Notes: generated from the sequence alone by a model not told the origin. DNA of 64,000 nucleotides from Bolinopsis microptera (GCF_026151205.1 NC_087083.1:3760460-3824459), one strand, 5' to 3'; numbered from the stretch's first letter, positions 52,481-64,000 are shown. Numbers and translations: made by a program.

Positions 52481-54574
52481 AGTATAAATTTGGCCTTATT
52501 AGTCACGTGCTATACCAATGCGCGTTTTAAACTTTGACAGTCTATTACTCTAAGGCAAATAGAGTAATTATATTCATATTTTGTCAGCAATAAGATCACA
52601 TTATTTTCTATTTAGTGTGAAAATATGAGCTAGAACGGACATAATCTCGCTGAGTTATAGCTGTTTGAAATTTATGATGAACGCGCGGGTGCCAATTGAT
52701 AACAACTAAATGCTTTTGCGCGTAGTGCGCGTCGAAAATTTGGCAAAAACGCTTGCGGAGTGACAATATTCAAACTTCGATAAAGTATATGAAGTGGGTA
52801 CTTCTCGGAAAGGAAAAATTTAGGCAAACACGATGTGACTATTTCTGGGTTGATTTAATACAACTGCAAAAAATTATTCAAACTTCAAGCAAAAAAGTCA
52901 AAATTTTTACCACTTTTTTGGATTTTTACCTCAGAACAAATAGAGGGATTTGTTTTATTTTTATACAATCTTGTGCGGCTGTCTTTTAGCTATCTTTATG
53001 CAAGTTTTGCCGACATGCCAACAAAATTAACTTGCTCAAAATATCAAAAAACATGGTTTTTTGGCCTATTTTTGGCCCAAAAATCGGTTTTTTGCGATTT
53101 TACCCCAGAACAATCAGTCCAATCATCATGAAACTACTTTCAATCGATTCTACGGTCAAAAATACGTCTAGTAAGGTGTATCTGGGGTCCCTAACGTATC
53201 GAGCAGACAATGCCCGTAAGAGCCTCTACTATTACGAAAAATATATGTTTTTCCGCAGATGTTCAGGTAGAACCACCTCTACTACTTGTGGATGGGTTAC
53301 AGCTACCTAGATGCAACATTGCTTGGGATCATTCCCCAGCTGTTCCCAGTTTTTCAGAGTGAATCATCACATACAGGCTGAATAAAATGTTTGTTGTATC
53401 ACGTTGTGACACCCACGGTCGTTTCACTAGGTGGGTGTCAAGTAATTTGCGAGCATCGCGAGAAATCTCAGGTGCAACTGTACGAGAAGAACTCGCGTGC
53501 GCGAGGCGATAATTGCAGTACTAAATAGTTACTGCGTGCACGGTAAAGTCACATTCAGAAAGTTCTAGACTATTTGATGTTGTATGTTAACTTCTTTGAT
53601 GATGTGATCGCTATTTTAAAAAAACTAGTAAACTCTTACTTTTTACAATTTTTAACTTGTAGCACTTTCTCAATCAATTATTCTTACTTGCTTACATGGG
53701 GACCCTGGGCTTTACTGTACAAATAGTAAATACTTAAGTTTCGGTATTGAGACTATTAAATCAGTTAAAAGCCATCATTTTAGTCACAATATTTACAGAA
53801 TGGAGCTTCTAAACTAACCACATATAATCCAAATTTGTATTATTGGTATCCTAAGAATAATGTAACAAACTAAAGTCATCTGTATAATAATGAATAAACT
53901 AACAATATTACATACGTCAGTGCTTCAAAGAACTATGTTTTTGAAGAAGTTCAAAAGCTAATATTTTGTTCCATATCCAACATTGGGTATGAACTATTAA
54001 AGGGCACGATAACAGGAAAATAGACTGATATCAGACTGTTTCCGGTCCAGTAGCCAAATCTCTAGACGGGTACTCTGTTAATTTTCGTTTGTGATAACAT
54101 AAAAAGGTGGTATGTGGTAGATATTTATACAGCATACTCTACAATATATATCTTTAAAACGAAGTAAGAGTTACCACGTTTATATTAGTCGTTTATCTAC
54201 AATTCTAACATCATTGGACAGCATAAAACAAGCGGAAAAGAAACATACGAATAGATTTCAGAGAACGGAGATTTCAAAACTAAAGTTCGACAGTCGAAGT
54301 TCTTCTGTCGAATTTAAGTCCAGGTAGAGCACTTTCGTTTGACAAAGTCCAACCTTAGGGTTCGTCGAACTACAGTTGCACGAACTTGAGTATGTGTACC
54401 GAATTTGCCGTGCAAAAAACTACAAAAGGTTCGCCAAACATTCTCTACAGCGGGCAATATCTTTTATTTCTTTCGATTCTTCTAAAGTATTCATAACCAA
54501 ATTACGATCTTTAAGATCGTCTATCAATAATTTAACGTCAAGGAGGCTTTTGCCGAGACAACCTATACGCCCTT
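52481..54574. other. intergenic, repeat-derived, no gene seen
   Basis: Contains TCTACTATTACGAAAAATAT near 53226, related to the 34.4-34.6 kb MITE, and GACACCCACGGTCGTTTCAC near 53409. Small open frames (52753-52989, 53032-53310, 54376-54603) show no family resemblance and are not called. Confidence 0.5.
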
Positions 54575-57065
54575 TCAATTTTGACAGGGCAGCCCAAAAG
54601 TAAATGGTCCAAGATTCTTCTCCAAGAGGGCTATAATCCCATTGTGACGTCCGGTGTTGACGTTAGTCACGTCACAGCCACAAGATCTAATTGACGGTGT
54701 GTCGATCCCCAGCTCCTCACAATGCTGCATTGCGTTCAAAGTGGCAGCAGCTGAAAGTGGAAAACTGAGCAAACATTTGAAATAGTTTTTTAGAGTTAAG
54801 TAGAATTTTTACGAGCAATTTTACAAATTATTTTGATTTAATTGACTTTAAGGGGGGGGGGGGGGGGGGGGGGGGGGGTTCACCCTGATTTTTTTGTGAA
54901 ACTTGTTTTCGAGATAGCAGTTGACCAACAAACTAGGACCGGTGACCGAACTTTTGAGGGGGTCCCGGACCCCAACCGCCAAACGGTTCCCGCGGGGCAG
55001 CCACGCCCATATTTGGTCCAAATTAGGCCCAATTTAGCCAAATACCCTGAACATGCCCAAAACCCAGATTTTAGATGCTCTACTTGTAGCTAGTGGTCCC
55101 CTGAACCCGTATATGAATTTTCATCAAGATTGGACAAAAATTGGCTGAGTTATGAGCCAAAAACCATATGACCATATTTGGGCATACGCACCAATTTTGA
55201 TCGATTTTGGCCCATAAATTGATCAAATATCAATATTTTTGAATATAACCAACTTTATATGGAAGGTAAGCCTACATTACACCTTCTCTATGATTATTAG
55301 CTCAATATCTACCTAACTGTGGATTTTGTGTTCATAATAATCGCAAAAAATGAACAAAATTGCCCATATCTCAGTTCGCGATATTTGCAAAACTGACTTC
55401 GCTCAAAACAATAGAACTCAATAGGGTTTCAATATTTTTACATGAAATTTTCAGAATCAACGTAGAATCGCATTTCGACCTTAAGTTTTGGGACAGAATT
55501 TTGAGTTAGGCCTTTAAAAAAATTTGGCGGCCAAATTCTGAAAAATGCCCGGCAAATTTTGAAATTTGGCCGCCAAATTTTTTAAAAGGCCTAACTCAAA
55601 ATTCTGTCCCAAAACTTAAGGTCGAAGTGCGATTGAGTTCTACTGTTTTGAGCGAAGTCAGTTTTGCAAATATCGCGAACTGAGATATGGGCAATTTTGT
55701 TCATTTTTTGCGATTATTTGAACACAAAATCCACAGTTAGGTAGATATTGAGCTAATAATCATAGAGAAGGTGTAATGTAGGCTTACCTTCCATATAAAG
55801 TTGATTATATTCAAAAATATTGATATTTGATCAATTTATGGGCCAAAATCGATCAAAATTGGTGCGTATGCCCAAATATGGTCATATGGTTTTTGGCTCA
55901 TAACTTAGCCAATTTTTGTCCAATCTTGATGAAAATTCATATACGGGTTCAGGGGACCACTAGCTACAAGTAGAGCATCTAAAATCTGGGTTTTGGGCAT
56001 GTTCAGGGTATTTGGCTAAATTGGGCCTAATTTGGACAAAATATGGGCGTGGCTGCCCCGCGGGCACCGTTTGGCGGTTGGGGTCCGGGACCCCCTCAAA
56101 AGTTCGGTCACCGGTCTTAGTTTGTTGGTCAACTGCTATCTCGAAAACAAGTTTCACAAAAAAATCAGGGTGAACCCCCCCCCTTAATGTTGATGAAAAA
56201 CTTACCGGTTCCATTATCCGTGGCTGCAAATCCAAGGTAACGACCAGATGGCTGCGTTACAAGGGTCGTGTGTTACTCAGTAACCTTCTGTCTAATCTTG
56301 TGTTGATCCAAGGCTAACGTATCTGGTTAGATAAACATTTTTACCTCATTTACCTTTTTATATCAAGCAACAACAAAAAAAAGTAATGAGTTATCAAAAT
56401 CTTATACCTTAAATCCCATTTGATCGATAGGTTTGGATATTCGACTTGAAATCCCATATTTATTTTGAAGGCGTTTAGTTGCCAAAAAGAAAAATCTATG
56501 AAATCAATAAAAAAGAAGCATTATTATACCTTTTTCCTTTCTCCCGTCAAAGTAGAGCGACTCCACTTTCAGATTCCAAAGCTATTCTAACGCATTCTCT
56601 TTAGATCGCTGCACAATTCCTCTCACCTTCTTTACTGTAAAATGCTTGTCACACCCCATAAACTCGTTAAATTTACAGGTTAGTCTAGCGCATACTTTGT
56701 TATTTACCCTGTGCACAGCTATCAAGATTGTCTATATTGTATCTTCTCTTCTTAGCAGGAGGTGTTCTAAAAGGAGTTTTTACAGTCGCTGTCATTAGAA
56801 TCTGTATCTTCTTCCCAATCTAACAGCAAACTTGTCCTTCTTCTTCGTTTCCATCTACTTATCCGAGACTGAGAAGCGAGTTCCAGGCAAGCAGTAGGTT
56901 CTGATTCAGAAGAGGTTGCATGTTCGGATGGGCTAGCCGGCTCGTATTCTAATTGTTCTGCGGGAGTTGGAGGTTCAAACGAGGGTTGAGGTTCTGCTGA
57001 AGGATCGAATGGGAATACTTTTAAGGAGTAAGGTCCAGGAAACAATCTTTGGATTTCTTCAGTCT
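54575..57065 (-). pseudogene. transposase-like gene in pieces (GCDxTxVNTGxxxGIIxLLE family)
   Basis: Minus-strand pieces with splice-like borders: about 57065-56767 (LFPGPYSLKVFPFD... acidic, ends in a stop or splices), 56581-56530 (LWNLKVESLYFDGRKEK), 56251-56206 (PSGRYLGFAATDNGT) and 54750-54575 (AAATLNAMQHCEELGIDTPS then GCDVTNVNTGRHNGIIALLE). The order LYFDGRK ... SGRYLG ... GCDxTNVNTGxxxGIIxLLE is that of a transposase-derived protein family common in cnidarian and arthropod genomes. The last two pieces join in phase. The link between the second and third does not, so an exon is missing or the gene is decayed. The usual continuation (RPLQW-type motif) is lost after KNLG. A TTAA-flanked foldback sits between the last two pieces. 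Confidence 0.55.
54852..56183. mobile_element. 1.33-kb near-perfect palindrome with poly-G ends and TTAA target duplication
   Basis: The left arm begins with 27 G then TTCACCCTGATTTTTTTGTG; the right arm ends CACAAAAAAATCAGGGTGAA then poly-C. The arms pair over about 650 bp each, meeting near 55530 in GGCGGCCAAATT/AATTTGGCCGCC. TTAA flanks both ends (54848-54851 and 56184-56187). TTAA targeting is typical of piggyBac-like and some other cut-and-paste elements. No transposase inside; any ORF is accidental. Confidence 0.9.
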
Positions 57066-58780
57066 CTGAAATATATTATGTCACATTAGATGATAGTACG
57101 GAGAGACACGATAAGACACTGTAACGGGCAATCCATGTTTTGTTTAAGGATACCCAAAAGGATTTCTTTAAAATTAATAGCTTATTAAAAACCCAACATT
57201 AAGATTTATTTTAAAATCAACCTAAAACCAAATGGCTCAGCAATAATTTTACCAAGTGCAGATCGACCAACATAGCATGTGATGATGTGACAATTAGTCA
57301 CCAGATCAGGACTGTAAATCACAAGGCTTCGACAAGGCTAGTAAATAAAAGGTAATGCTTTGACGATGATAGAAAGTCAAAATTTTGAAACAGTACCAAG
57401 GATTTGTAAGATAAATCACACAAATTTACCTCGGTTGCTAGGGGAATCATTGTGGTTGCTATGGAGTATGGTGGTCAATGGTAATGTAAAAACTTTAAAC
57501 CTTAGAAGTTAGAACTACCAATAACTTTTTACAGAATGAAGTTTAGACAAATCGATAAAAAGTTATCCACAAAGAACATCGGCCTCGCCATAATTCAAAT
57601 TATTGTCGACAAATGTAAATGTAACGTACGCGCACAGATTGAGATTATAGTGCTAACGAAAGGTACACTTTGTACAAATTCACTTCGAATTTTACGCGGG
57701 AATCCGCCCACGTGTAAGCCTCAACTGCACCCTATGCCTATCGAGTGTAAAGGAATGTGTGTCGAATAAGATAATGTATAGATTTGAAGTAGTGACCTAA
57801 TAAGCGATCATGTGTACATCATATCTTGTGATAACATAGTTTTTAGTTTTACTAAGAGCGTTGTCAGCTGATGAGATTGCGAATAACTTATTGAATTCAC
57901 TTACATGGTAGATTGCAGAGTGCAGACCAATTAGAACTAGAATATGGACTGGATGCGCGAAGTCTTTGTTTTCATTATGGTCAGATATGGAGACTGATAG
58001 GAAGATATTGTCGAAGTATCCCCTCACTAAGTGAGGCTCACTTGACTCATTGCAGTACTACCGATACCGAACTGTACAAACGTTTGTCTGTCAATGCAGT
58101 TACAGTCAACTCTACTTTTTTAGAATGCTTGAACCGTAGATTTCCCTAGGGGTTTGAAAAAAAAGAAGATTGTTGAAAGGCTATATTTTAAGTGTTGGCT
58201 GCTGCTCTGCAGCTCTCGGGAGGGTCCCCCCCCCCCTTCTTTCCCCTTATTCTCGGCTCACTATTACTGAGCCAAGAGTCAAGACGTTACCGGAGTATTG
58301 AATTAAATAAGCGCATTGTACTGATTGTAATTCAAGTGATAACTTGTGATAACATACAATATTACCCTAGAAATGCAAACATTCGACCGTCTACGACCTT
58401 GAACATCCCCTATAAGTCAATTTAAATCGACACTTGAAGTCAAATAACTTGCCTGTATATACTGTTTAGAGAATACTGATGTTGTCTTGTTGCATCTTCC
58501 ACTTGATTAATCCTTGCTATGGAAAAATATAATTAAAAGCAACATTACTTATTGGGTTTAAAAATACCTAATCCAAAAACTTAAAAAAAAACTATTCTAC
58601 CAATCACTATAATGAGCACTATAATCTGAGTAAAATAAACAGTCAAAATAACGTGATGTCGGCCGGAATTGATTTATTGCTATTAAGCAAAACATTTAGT
58701 AGGCACTGAGATTAATACATGAGACACATTAAAAAACCCTCACATTCTGTCAGATTTAAGCACCAACCAGAGTGTAAAGC
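57066..58780. other. intergenic, no gene assigned
   Basis: A possible minus-strand exon lies at about 58000-57915 (ISDHNENKDFAHPVHILVLI then donor GTAAGT), but nothing supports it beyond one donor. A poly-C tract is at 58227-58240. Otherwise AT-rich. Confidence 0.45.
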
Positions 58781-58785
58781 CCGGA

Positions 58786-59030
58786 GCCCCCGACAATTGA
58801 CCCCCCCCCCCCCCCGACAATATAATTTAATACAGTTAACCCTGACCCTAACCCTAACCCGATCAATTGATCCCAGTTTAATTACATGGGGGGGGGGGGG
58901 GGGGGGGGGGGGTCAATTGTCGGTGAGTCAATTGTCGGGGGTCAATTGTCGTACTAAGTCCTAGGTTTCGCGACAATTGTCCCCAGTGTAACTACATAGG
59001 GGGTCAATTGTCGGGGGTCAATTGTCGCGG
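58786..59030. mobile_element. short GACAATTGACCCC / poly-G element
   Basis: CCGACAATTGACCCCCCC at the left, CCCTAACCCTAACCC telomere-like units at 58846-58860, then poly-G (58889-58912) with three inverse copies GGGGGTCAATTGTCG. Inverted poly-G/poly-C ends make it a miniature relative in style, not sequence, of the other poly-G elements here. Confidence 0.7.
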
Positions 59031-60400
59031 TACCACACAGGGTGTAAACAAATATATGAGACATATTATAGAAACACTTAATAACTGGTTTTCTAGCAGC
59101 GATGTGATGTACAATAACCGATCTGTATAAATAACCCCTTACATTATGTCGGGCCTTTTACTATGGCAATTCGTCCGGGAGTGGTTAAACAATTTAAAAA
59201 ATAGCTGGAATAGTGAATACTATATTTGGAATATTCGTTGCGTGTACGGGGTAGATTTATGCACCAACCAGAGTGTACAGAACTTAAAACTGGACATAAT
59301 TTCAGATTACCGTATCTGAAAGGTCTGACCTGCTGTGATCGCTGAACATGACCTTATCATAAACCTGGGAACAGGGCATGGATTTGCGCCAAACTGAAGT
59401 GTTTAAAAAAATGTACATAATATGACACACCTTTTCACCTTAGAAGAGCGAACTGCTTGTACAGCGTTTTGTTAACGATACCCCTCGTAAGTCTGTTGCT
59501 ATGGCAACAGGAAGGGGCCAAGGGGAGAGGTTAGGTTGGGGTTTGGAGTGGGTCACAGTTTTACCTTATAAGCTTGTTACACTCTTACCAGCTGCAGCTA
59601 AATTTTTAACTGCTGGGTACACAAGATTTTCCTGATGTAATTGCATAACAATACTCAAAGTTTCACACCGCAAAGATCGGTAGTTAAACGATGGGTTTAT
59701 TGTTTAAGGGAATCAATCCCGTCAAGACGCCAGGTATGAATTTTTATCAATCATTGGGCGAGGAGATTATGCAGGTTAAACCAGTCACAGTTGTCGATTT
59801 TGGATTTCTAAAACGTCTGACCTGTTGAACATACTGATATAATAAAACTGATAATAATTCTGGGATCAGGATAGGCATGAGTAGGTTACAGTAATTTTAC
59901 GTCTACACAAACCGAACACTGTGTTTTAATATCAAAGTTTGAAATATTACGTGCCTTTTAAACTTTTACAAAAACAGGTTCGACCAGTATACCTTTCAAT
60001 TAACTGATATGAAATACTGAAACAAGACCAAATCTCCTTAAATATACATTCATTCAACGTGCATTAACTATACTAGTATACTGCAGTGCAAAAGCGAAAT
60101 CTATCCTGATCCTATAAATATAATTCATACCTAAACAGCAGCAATCAAGGATCGAAATGACTAACGGTAGATCGAGTAGATAAACTAGAACAATTCAAGC
60201 TCAAAACCATTTCGAATAATTTAGTGATAAAGGTCGATCGAATTCAGAAGTAAGGCTGGATCCAAATTAAAGCCACGGACATGTTCTCCGCAAACATTTT
60301 GTATTAGCGACACACAAATATTCTGTACAAATACGAACGGCGCGGCGCCTTATTATGGAGGGAGAATTTTTTCTCCCTCTGGTTTGTTATTGTTTGCAAA
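59031..60400. other. intergenic, no gene seen
   Basis: A GTTGCTATGGCAAC palindrome (X-box-like) is at 59495-59508. No ORF or repeat of note otherwise. Confidence 0.5.
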
Positions 60401-60404
60401 TTGA

Positions 60405-60485
60405 CTATGACCCCCTTTATCGTCCTGACGATACAGGGGGAGCTGCGCACTTCGTGCGCGGCGGGTCATACAACGTATGACAAAA
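60405..60485 (-). repeat. third copy of the GCCGCGCACGAAGTGCGCGG family
   Basis: Reverse complement of the 33316-33420 segment, including the flanking CATACGTTGTATGACCCGCC, indicating that the element boundary includes the CATACGTTGTATGAC palindrome. Confidence 0.8.
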
Positions 60486-60799
60486 TGTTTGTAGGTTTAC
60501 AACCTACCAGGACGCGCGCCGAGTATGGAACAGATATTTTACGAGTATCACCCGTTAATAAAATTTGTGCAATTACAAAGCGATGTATAAGACTGCTTTT
60601 TGGTAACATAGCGATTTTTATCACGGAGAACTGAAAAAATCGCGATTTGTCGCGGAGAATGGGAAAAATTGCGATTTCCTTTTGACCTCGACACACGTAG
60701 TAGCAAATTTAGCAACGACTCTCGTGAGGTGGACTTGACTTTCGTTCGTGATTAATTGAATGATTTCAATGTTGTAACTGATGAGTTTGAAGACGTTTG

Positions 60800-61120
60800 C
60801 TCCAGGGATGACAGTCATGTGTGAGTGTGAAGAGGATAAAATGTCGCAGATTTGTCGCGTTTGGATTTGATATGATTAACTGGATCTTGTTTAGGACTTT
60901 TCGCCTCGATGCAGCGTTAAGATTACAATGGTCAAGGAAGTGATCTTCATTCTCAATAATACCAGAACCTAAGACTAAATTGCACCAGGAGCATATTTGC
61001 TCATCACGAGGAGTTTGATTGTATCGGCCAAGTTCAATTTCGAGTCGATGTGCACTGATCCGTAGTCTCGTGATACGGTCTGCATATTTAATGAAATTAT
61101 CTAAGTATCATTCTTTGTTG
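60800..61120 (-). pseudogene. LINE 3'-terminal fragment (C-terminal Cys/His motif)
   Basis: Minus-strand reading RISAHRLEIELGRYNQTPRD, then EQICSWCNLVLGSGIIENED and HFLDHCNL. The CxxC...HxxxxC motif after a RxxxGRY element is typical of LINE ORF2 C-termini. No RT is present, so this is a fragment left by truncation on both sides. Confidence 0.8.
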
Positions 61121-61770
61121 AATTTTATCAATGACGTGGGGTGTGAATATTTTACTTCCAATGGATTGGGTTGATTGCGGAGGAATTTGTTTCTTGAAAT
61201 CGTTGTGAATAAGAAAGTCCTCTTTTGGTGGTTTTGCGAAATTATGCGGTACCGCACCCGACTATAAAGGTAAAATGTGCGGTAAGGTGCGGTAAATTTT
61301 TACCAATTATGCGGCAAATGTGCGACGATTTTTTTGAAATTGGTGCGGGAATTGTGCGGTTTTCTTTTGCATTTTCTGAAGGACTTTGGAAATTCTAAAC
61401 GTATAACCGCCGCTCTTATCAAAAATAGGTCTGTTTATGTGTTACTGAGGGTGTAGTTCTTTACTAAGACCATGATTGAACCTATATTGAGATTCAGTTA
61501 TCTGAGAACAGTGACTTGATCTGGTAGAGATCAGGAGACAGTTATTTGAAGACGCCTCTTGATAGAGTCGATCAGATCCCATGCGTGATCGCAAATATGT
61601 GACACGCTTGTTAGCATTGATCGTCAGTACTTGTAAACCATTTGATCCAAGATCCATTAACAATTAAGCTCACTATAAAGCCAACGCTACAACGAATAGA
61701 GCTCATTACCCGATAAAAAGGGCTGCAGGTATGATCGAAGTACGGTAACGACGAGAGTTCCATAACGGCC
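61121..61770. other. intergenic with degenerate TGCGG motif
   Basis: 61240-61360 is dense in ATGTGCGGTAA-type words. The same style returns at 62290-62430, on the other side of the 23-bp minisatellite. No gene. Confidence 0.55.
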
Positions 61771-62246
61771 TGGGTCACGGTCCCGAAAGGGCATGGGTTA
61801 CGGTCCCGAAAGGGCCTGGGTCACGGTCCCGAAAAGGCCTGGGTAACGGTCCCGAAAGGGCCTGGGTCATGGTCCCGAAAGGGCCTGGGTCACGTGGTAA
61901 CCGGGTCACGTGGCCTAGGCATGAGTTCCAAAAGGGCCTGGGTCACGGTCCCGAAAGGGCCTGGGTCCCGAAAGGGCCTGGGTCACGTGGTAACTGGGTC
62001 ACGTGGCCTAGGTATGAGTTCCAAAAGGGCCTGGGTCACGGTCCCGAAAGCGCCTGGGTCAGGGTCCCGAAAGGGCCTGGGTCACGGTCCCGAAAGGGCC
62101 TGGGTCAGGGTCCTGAAAGGGCCTGGGTCACGTGGTAACTGGGTCACGTGGCCTAAGTATGAGTTCCAAAAGGGCCTGGGTCACGGTCCCGAAAGGGCCT
62201 GAGTCACGGTCCTAAAAGGGCCTGAGTCACGGTCCTAAAAGGGCCG
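61768..62246. repeat. 23-bp minisatellite (GGGCCTGGGTCACGGTCCCG AAA) with higher-order blocks
   Basis: About 16 units. Three longer blocks add GGGTCACGTGGTAACTGGGT CACGTGGCCTAGG-type inserts, at about 61885, 61980 and 62125, giving a ~95-145 bp higher-order repeat. Lys/Gly/Val/Pro-rich open frames are repeat translations. Confidence 0.93.
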
Positions 62247-62286
62247 ACTTTTAACATATTTTGATTATTACACTCGAAAATCTTAA

Positions 62287-62440
62287 CGCGAAAATTACAA
62301 AATTATGCGAAATTACGCGGAAAATGCTAGATTATGCAGAAATATGCAGAAAATTACAAAATGTGCGGAAAACAATAGATTATGCGGAAATGTGCGGAAA
62401 ACGGTAAATTGTGCGATACCGCAGCCATCGCACCTAATAT
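62287..62440. repeat. degenerate ATTATGCGGAAA repeats
   Basis: Words such as AAATTATGCGAAATTACGCG and AATGTGCGGAAAAC recur irregularly. Possibly the other flank of the region interrupted by the 23-bp minisatellite. Confidence 0.65.
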
Positions 62441-63010
62441 GTGCCTCTGGTACCAACCAGGCAACGTACCCAGTCTCTCAGTCTCTCAGTCTCTCCCTTT
62501 GTATAATGAGTGAGTTGAAATAATTAATTTTAGAACCTCACCAGATTGATCAAGGCAAGGGATTCAAGTTAGAGGATTAACAAATACACAACGTTTGATG
62601 AGGGTTTCAAGAATGAGCTTTCTAATAATTATTATCATTATTCATATTATTTCCCGCTGTGAGCTGCTCGTAGCCGTAGAGCACAATTTCGAGTAGATTA
62701 ATTTTCACTGTGGCAATGTTTAATAATTTCGATTTTTAGTTCGAATTATAAGTATAAATGCTGATGCTCTAGTCACTGGTGGCTAAAAGTATGTACATTT
62801 TACAGTTTGCCCTCTTAAATCTTAATACAGGGTGGTCCATAAGTTAGTGTCCGATCCTCTATAATATATAATCTATATAAATTGGTACAATTATAGGTAC
62901 AATACCAATCAGCTCTTGACCGGTAACACTAACAGCCAGCGCTTACTGGTGTTTTGTTATGGCTATTAGTATTAGCCGGCTGATTTCCTTCCCTCGGTAA
63001 CACGACTCCT
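62441..63010. other. intergenic, no gene seen
   Basis: CAGTCTCTCAGTCTCTCAGT microsatellite near 62470. CAGGGTGGTCCATAAGTTAG at 62828 resembles the end of a cut-and-paste element, but no partner end was found. Confidence 0.45.
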
Positions 63011-63105
63011 GTCCGACAGCGACATCTGTCCGACAGCGACATCTGTCCGACAGCGACATCTGTCCGAATCAGGGTACCAGAAAAAAACGACATCTGTCCG
63101 AAATT
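63011..63105. repeat. 17-bp tandem repeat GACAGCGACATCTGTCC
   Basis: Four to five copies, the last separated by a short insert. Same word family as the hairpin in ARID4 intron 5 (10755-10830). Confidence 0.85.
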
Positions 63106-63540
63106 GTGACCTGATTTCAATACGACACACTTCCAATTAGAGACATGATTTAAACTGTTACTTGCTAAATTGTATACGTAACATGTCCAATTTGAGATAT
63201 GATCTGAGCCATAGTTTACTACCACTCCAGAGCCGGAGCTCTCTACCTGTCGTTACCGTGACTATTTGTATGGTAGGTTCCCCAATCCCCAATATGGCAT
63301 TAAATTGTAATTAAACTAAACGTTACTGTGCACCTACTGTGTACTATAATACAATAATACTATAATACCTTGGCTGTTGAGCGCTACGGCACGATACTAA
63401 GCCAAGGTGCTATTTGTTATAATTATTTCTGGGCTATAATTTGTAAAGTTCGTAGATTCCTCTACAGGGTCATCGAATAGTTCGACCGCCCTTGTTTTAC
63501 AGTACACTACATTGTAGATGTTCTGAAGGAGTGTCATAAG
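63106..63540. other. intergenic, no gene seen
   Basis: No supported ORF or repeat. Confidence 0.5.
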
Positions 63541-63544
63541 ATTC

Positions 63545-63665
63545 ATGATCTTTTGGCACAGGCACCCCTCCTCATTTAACCCTCAATCAAGTTTCCTATC
63601 ATTCGGCTGAGTCGACCGAGGAGATTGCATAAATAGAACTCTAACCACTAGGCCACCCAGCAAGT
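63545..63665 (-). mobile_element. tRNA-derived SINE fragment (second copy)
   Basis: Minus strand: GCTGGGTGGCCTAGTGGTTA (A box/D arm), then the body word CGGTCGACTCAGCCGAATG, matching the SINE at 26870-27110. The B-box segment is deleted. Confidence 0.75.
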
Positions 63666-64000
63666 TTGTTATGATTAATTTCCCGCACTGCTCATCAACT
63701 CATCAAGGCGACTGGCACTGGCAGTTTGTGTCGATTATTGATAGTTAGATGATATTAAAGTATTAACACTAAAAGGTGCACGATAAAATAAACTTGCTCG
63801 AATGCTCGGATTTAAAATTTTTTTGAACCATTGTTTTCTAGAGAGTGTGAGCCTTTTCACAATATTAAATTTGTCATACCTTTCTGGAATAATCGCCTAG
63901 GTGCCATATGTGATGATGCGCGGCTTTTGGAGCTTCAGTAAATGTAAAATTTGTAAAGACCTTCCAATTGGACCATGTTTCCGAAAAATTTGGTGGATGT
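63666..64000. repeat. right-edge spacer with dispersed repeat copy
   Basis: 63845-63945 (TTTGTCATACCTTTCTGGAA ... GATGCGCGGCTTTTGGAGC) matches 32905-33000 and, inverted, 33840-33925. The rest is unassigned. Confidence 0.7.

Noticed and set aside
57915-58005. Minus-strand exon ISDHNENKDFAHPVHILVLI
   Set aside because: Only a donor-like GTAAGT supports it; no acceptor of quality, no family match and no phase partner.
62828-62850. Mariner-type element from CAGGGTGGTCCATAAGTTAG
   Set aside because: No inverted partner end or transposase found within the window.

Overview
The window is eukaryotic and almost certainly from an invertebrate animal. It has spliceosomal introns with GT/AG boundaries in consistent phase, a metazoan ARID4-type chromatin gene, APE-type LINEs, a Penelope-like GIY-YIG fragment, tRNA-derived SINEs, many foldback/MITE elements, TTAGGG-type interstitial telomeric repeats and a very large load of micro- and minisatellites. 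The lineage cannot be fixed by eye; a cnidarian- or sponge-like genome would fit. All exon models below were built by hand from splice signals, reading phase and family resemblance.

1-28.3 kb (+ strand): one gene, an ARID4A/ARID4B (RBBP1) orthologue. I can thread 29 exons in continuous phase from 1109 to a stop at 28340, giving about 1246 residues. The first exon(s) lie left of the window. Order of parts: Tudor region, RBB1NT-like segment, ARID DNA-binding domain, chromobarrel domain, acidic/SUMO-motif segment, an LxCxE retinoblastoma-binding motif, a disordered middle containing a coding minisatellite, and the basic C-terminal coil. Nearly every long intron is filled by its own minisatellite or a transposon. 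Intron 3 holds a LINE that sits in a 30-bp minisatellite and is itself split by an ORF1-only (HAL1-like) element. Intron 18 holds a poly-G/TCC element, and intron 28 a 3-kb foldback with a nested SINE. In introns 10, 19 and 20 the duplicated unit spans the splice donor itself.

28.3-37 kb: 3' UTR, a decayed LINE, a cluster of palindromic/MITE-like repeats, and a second, decayed copy of the ORF1-only element.

37-40 kb (- strand): a second phase-consistent gene, six exons, 355 residues, with one recognisable ankyrin repeat and otherwise unknown. A ~0.8-kb (AC)n/(ACAG)n tract sits in its third intron. Upstream is a 5'-truncated Penelope-like GIY-YIG endonuclease.

41.9-51.3 kb: a poly-G tract, a GC-rich island, then an array of duplicated modules. 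Each module is a long TCC (pyrimidine) tract ending in CTACAG, followed by a short ORF resembling the P2X7-type C-terminal domain, a shared ~0.9-kb 3' region and AATAAA. Four full and at least six truncated ORF copies are present. This is the most system-like unexplained structure in the window.

51.3-64 kb: mostly repeats. It contains a TTAA-flanked 1.33-kb near-perfect palindrome lying inside a split transposase-like gene on the - strand, a LINE 3' fragment, a 23-bp minisatellite and a SINE fragment.
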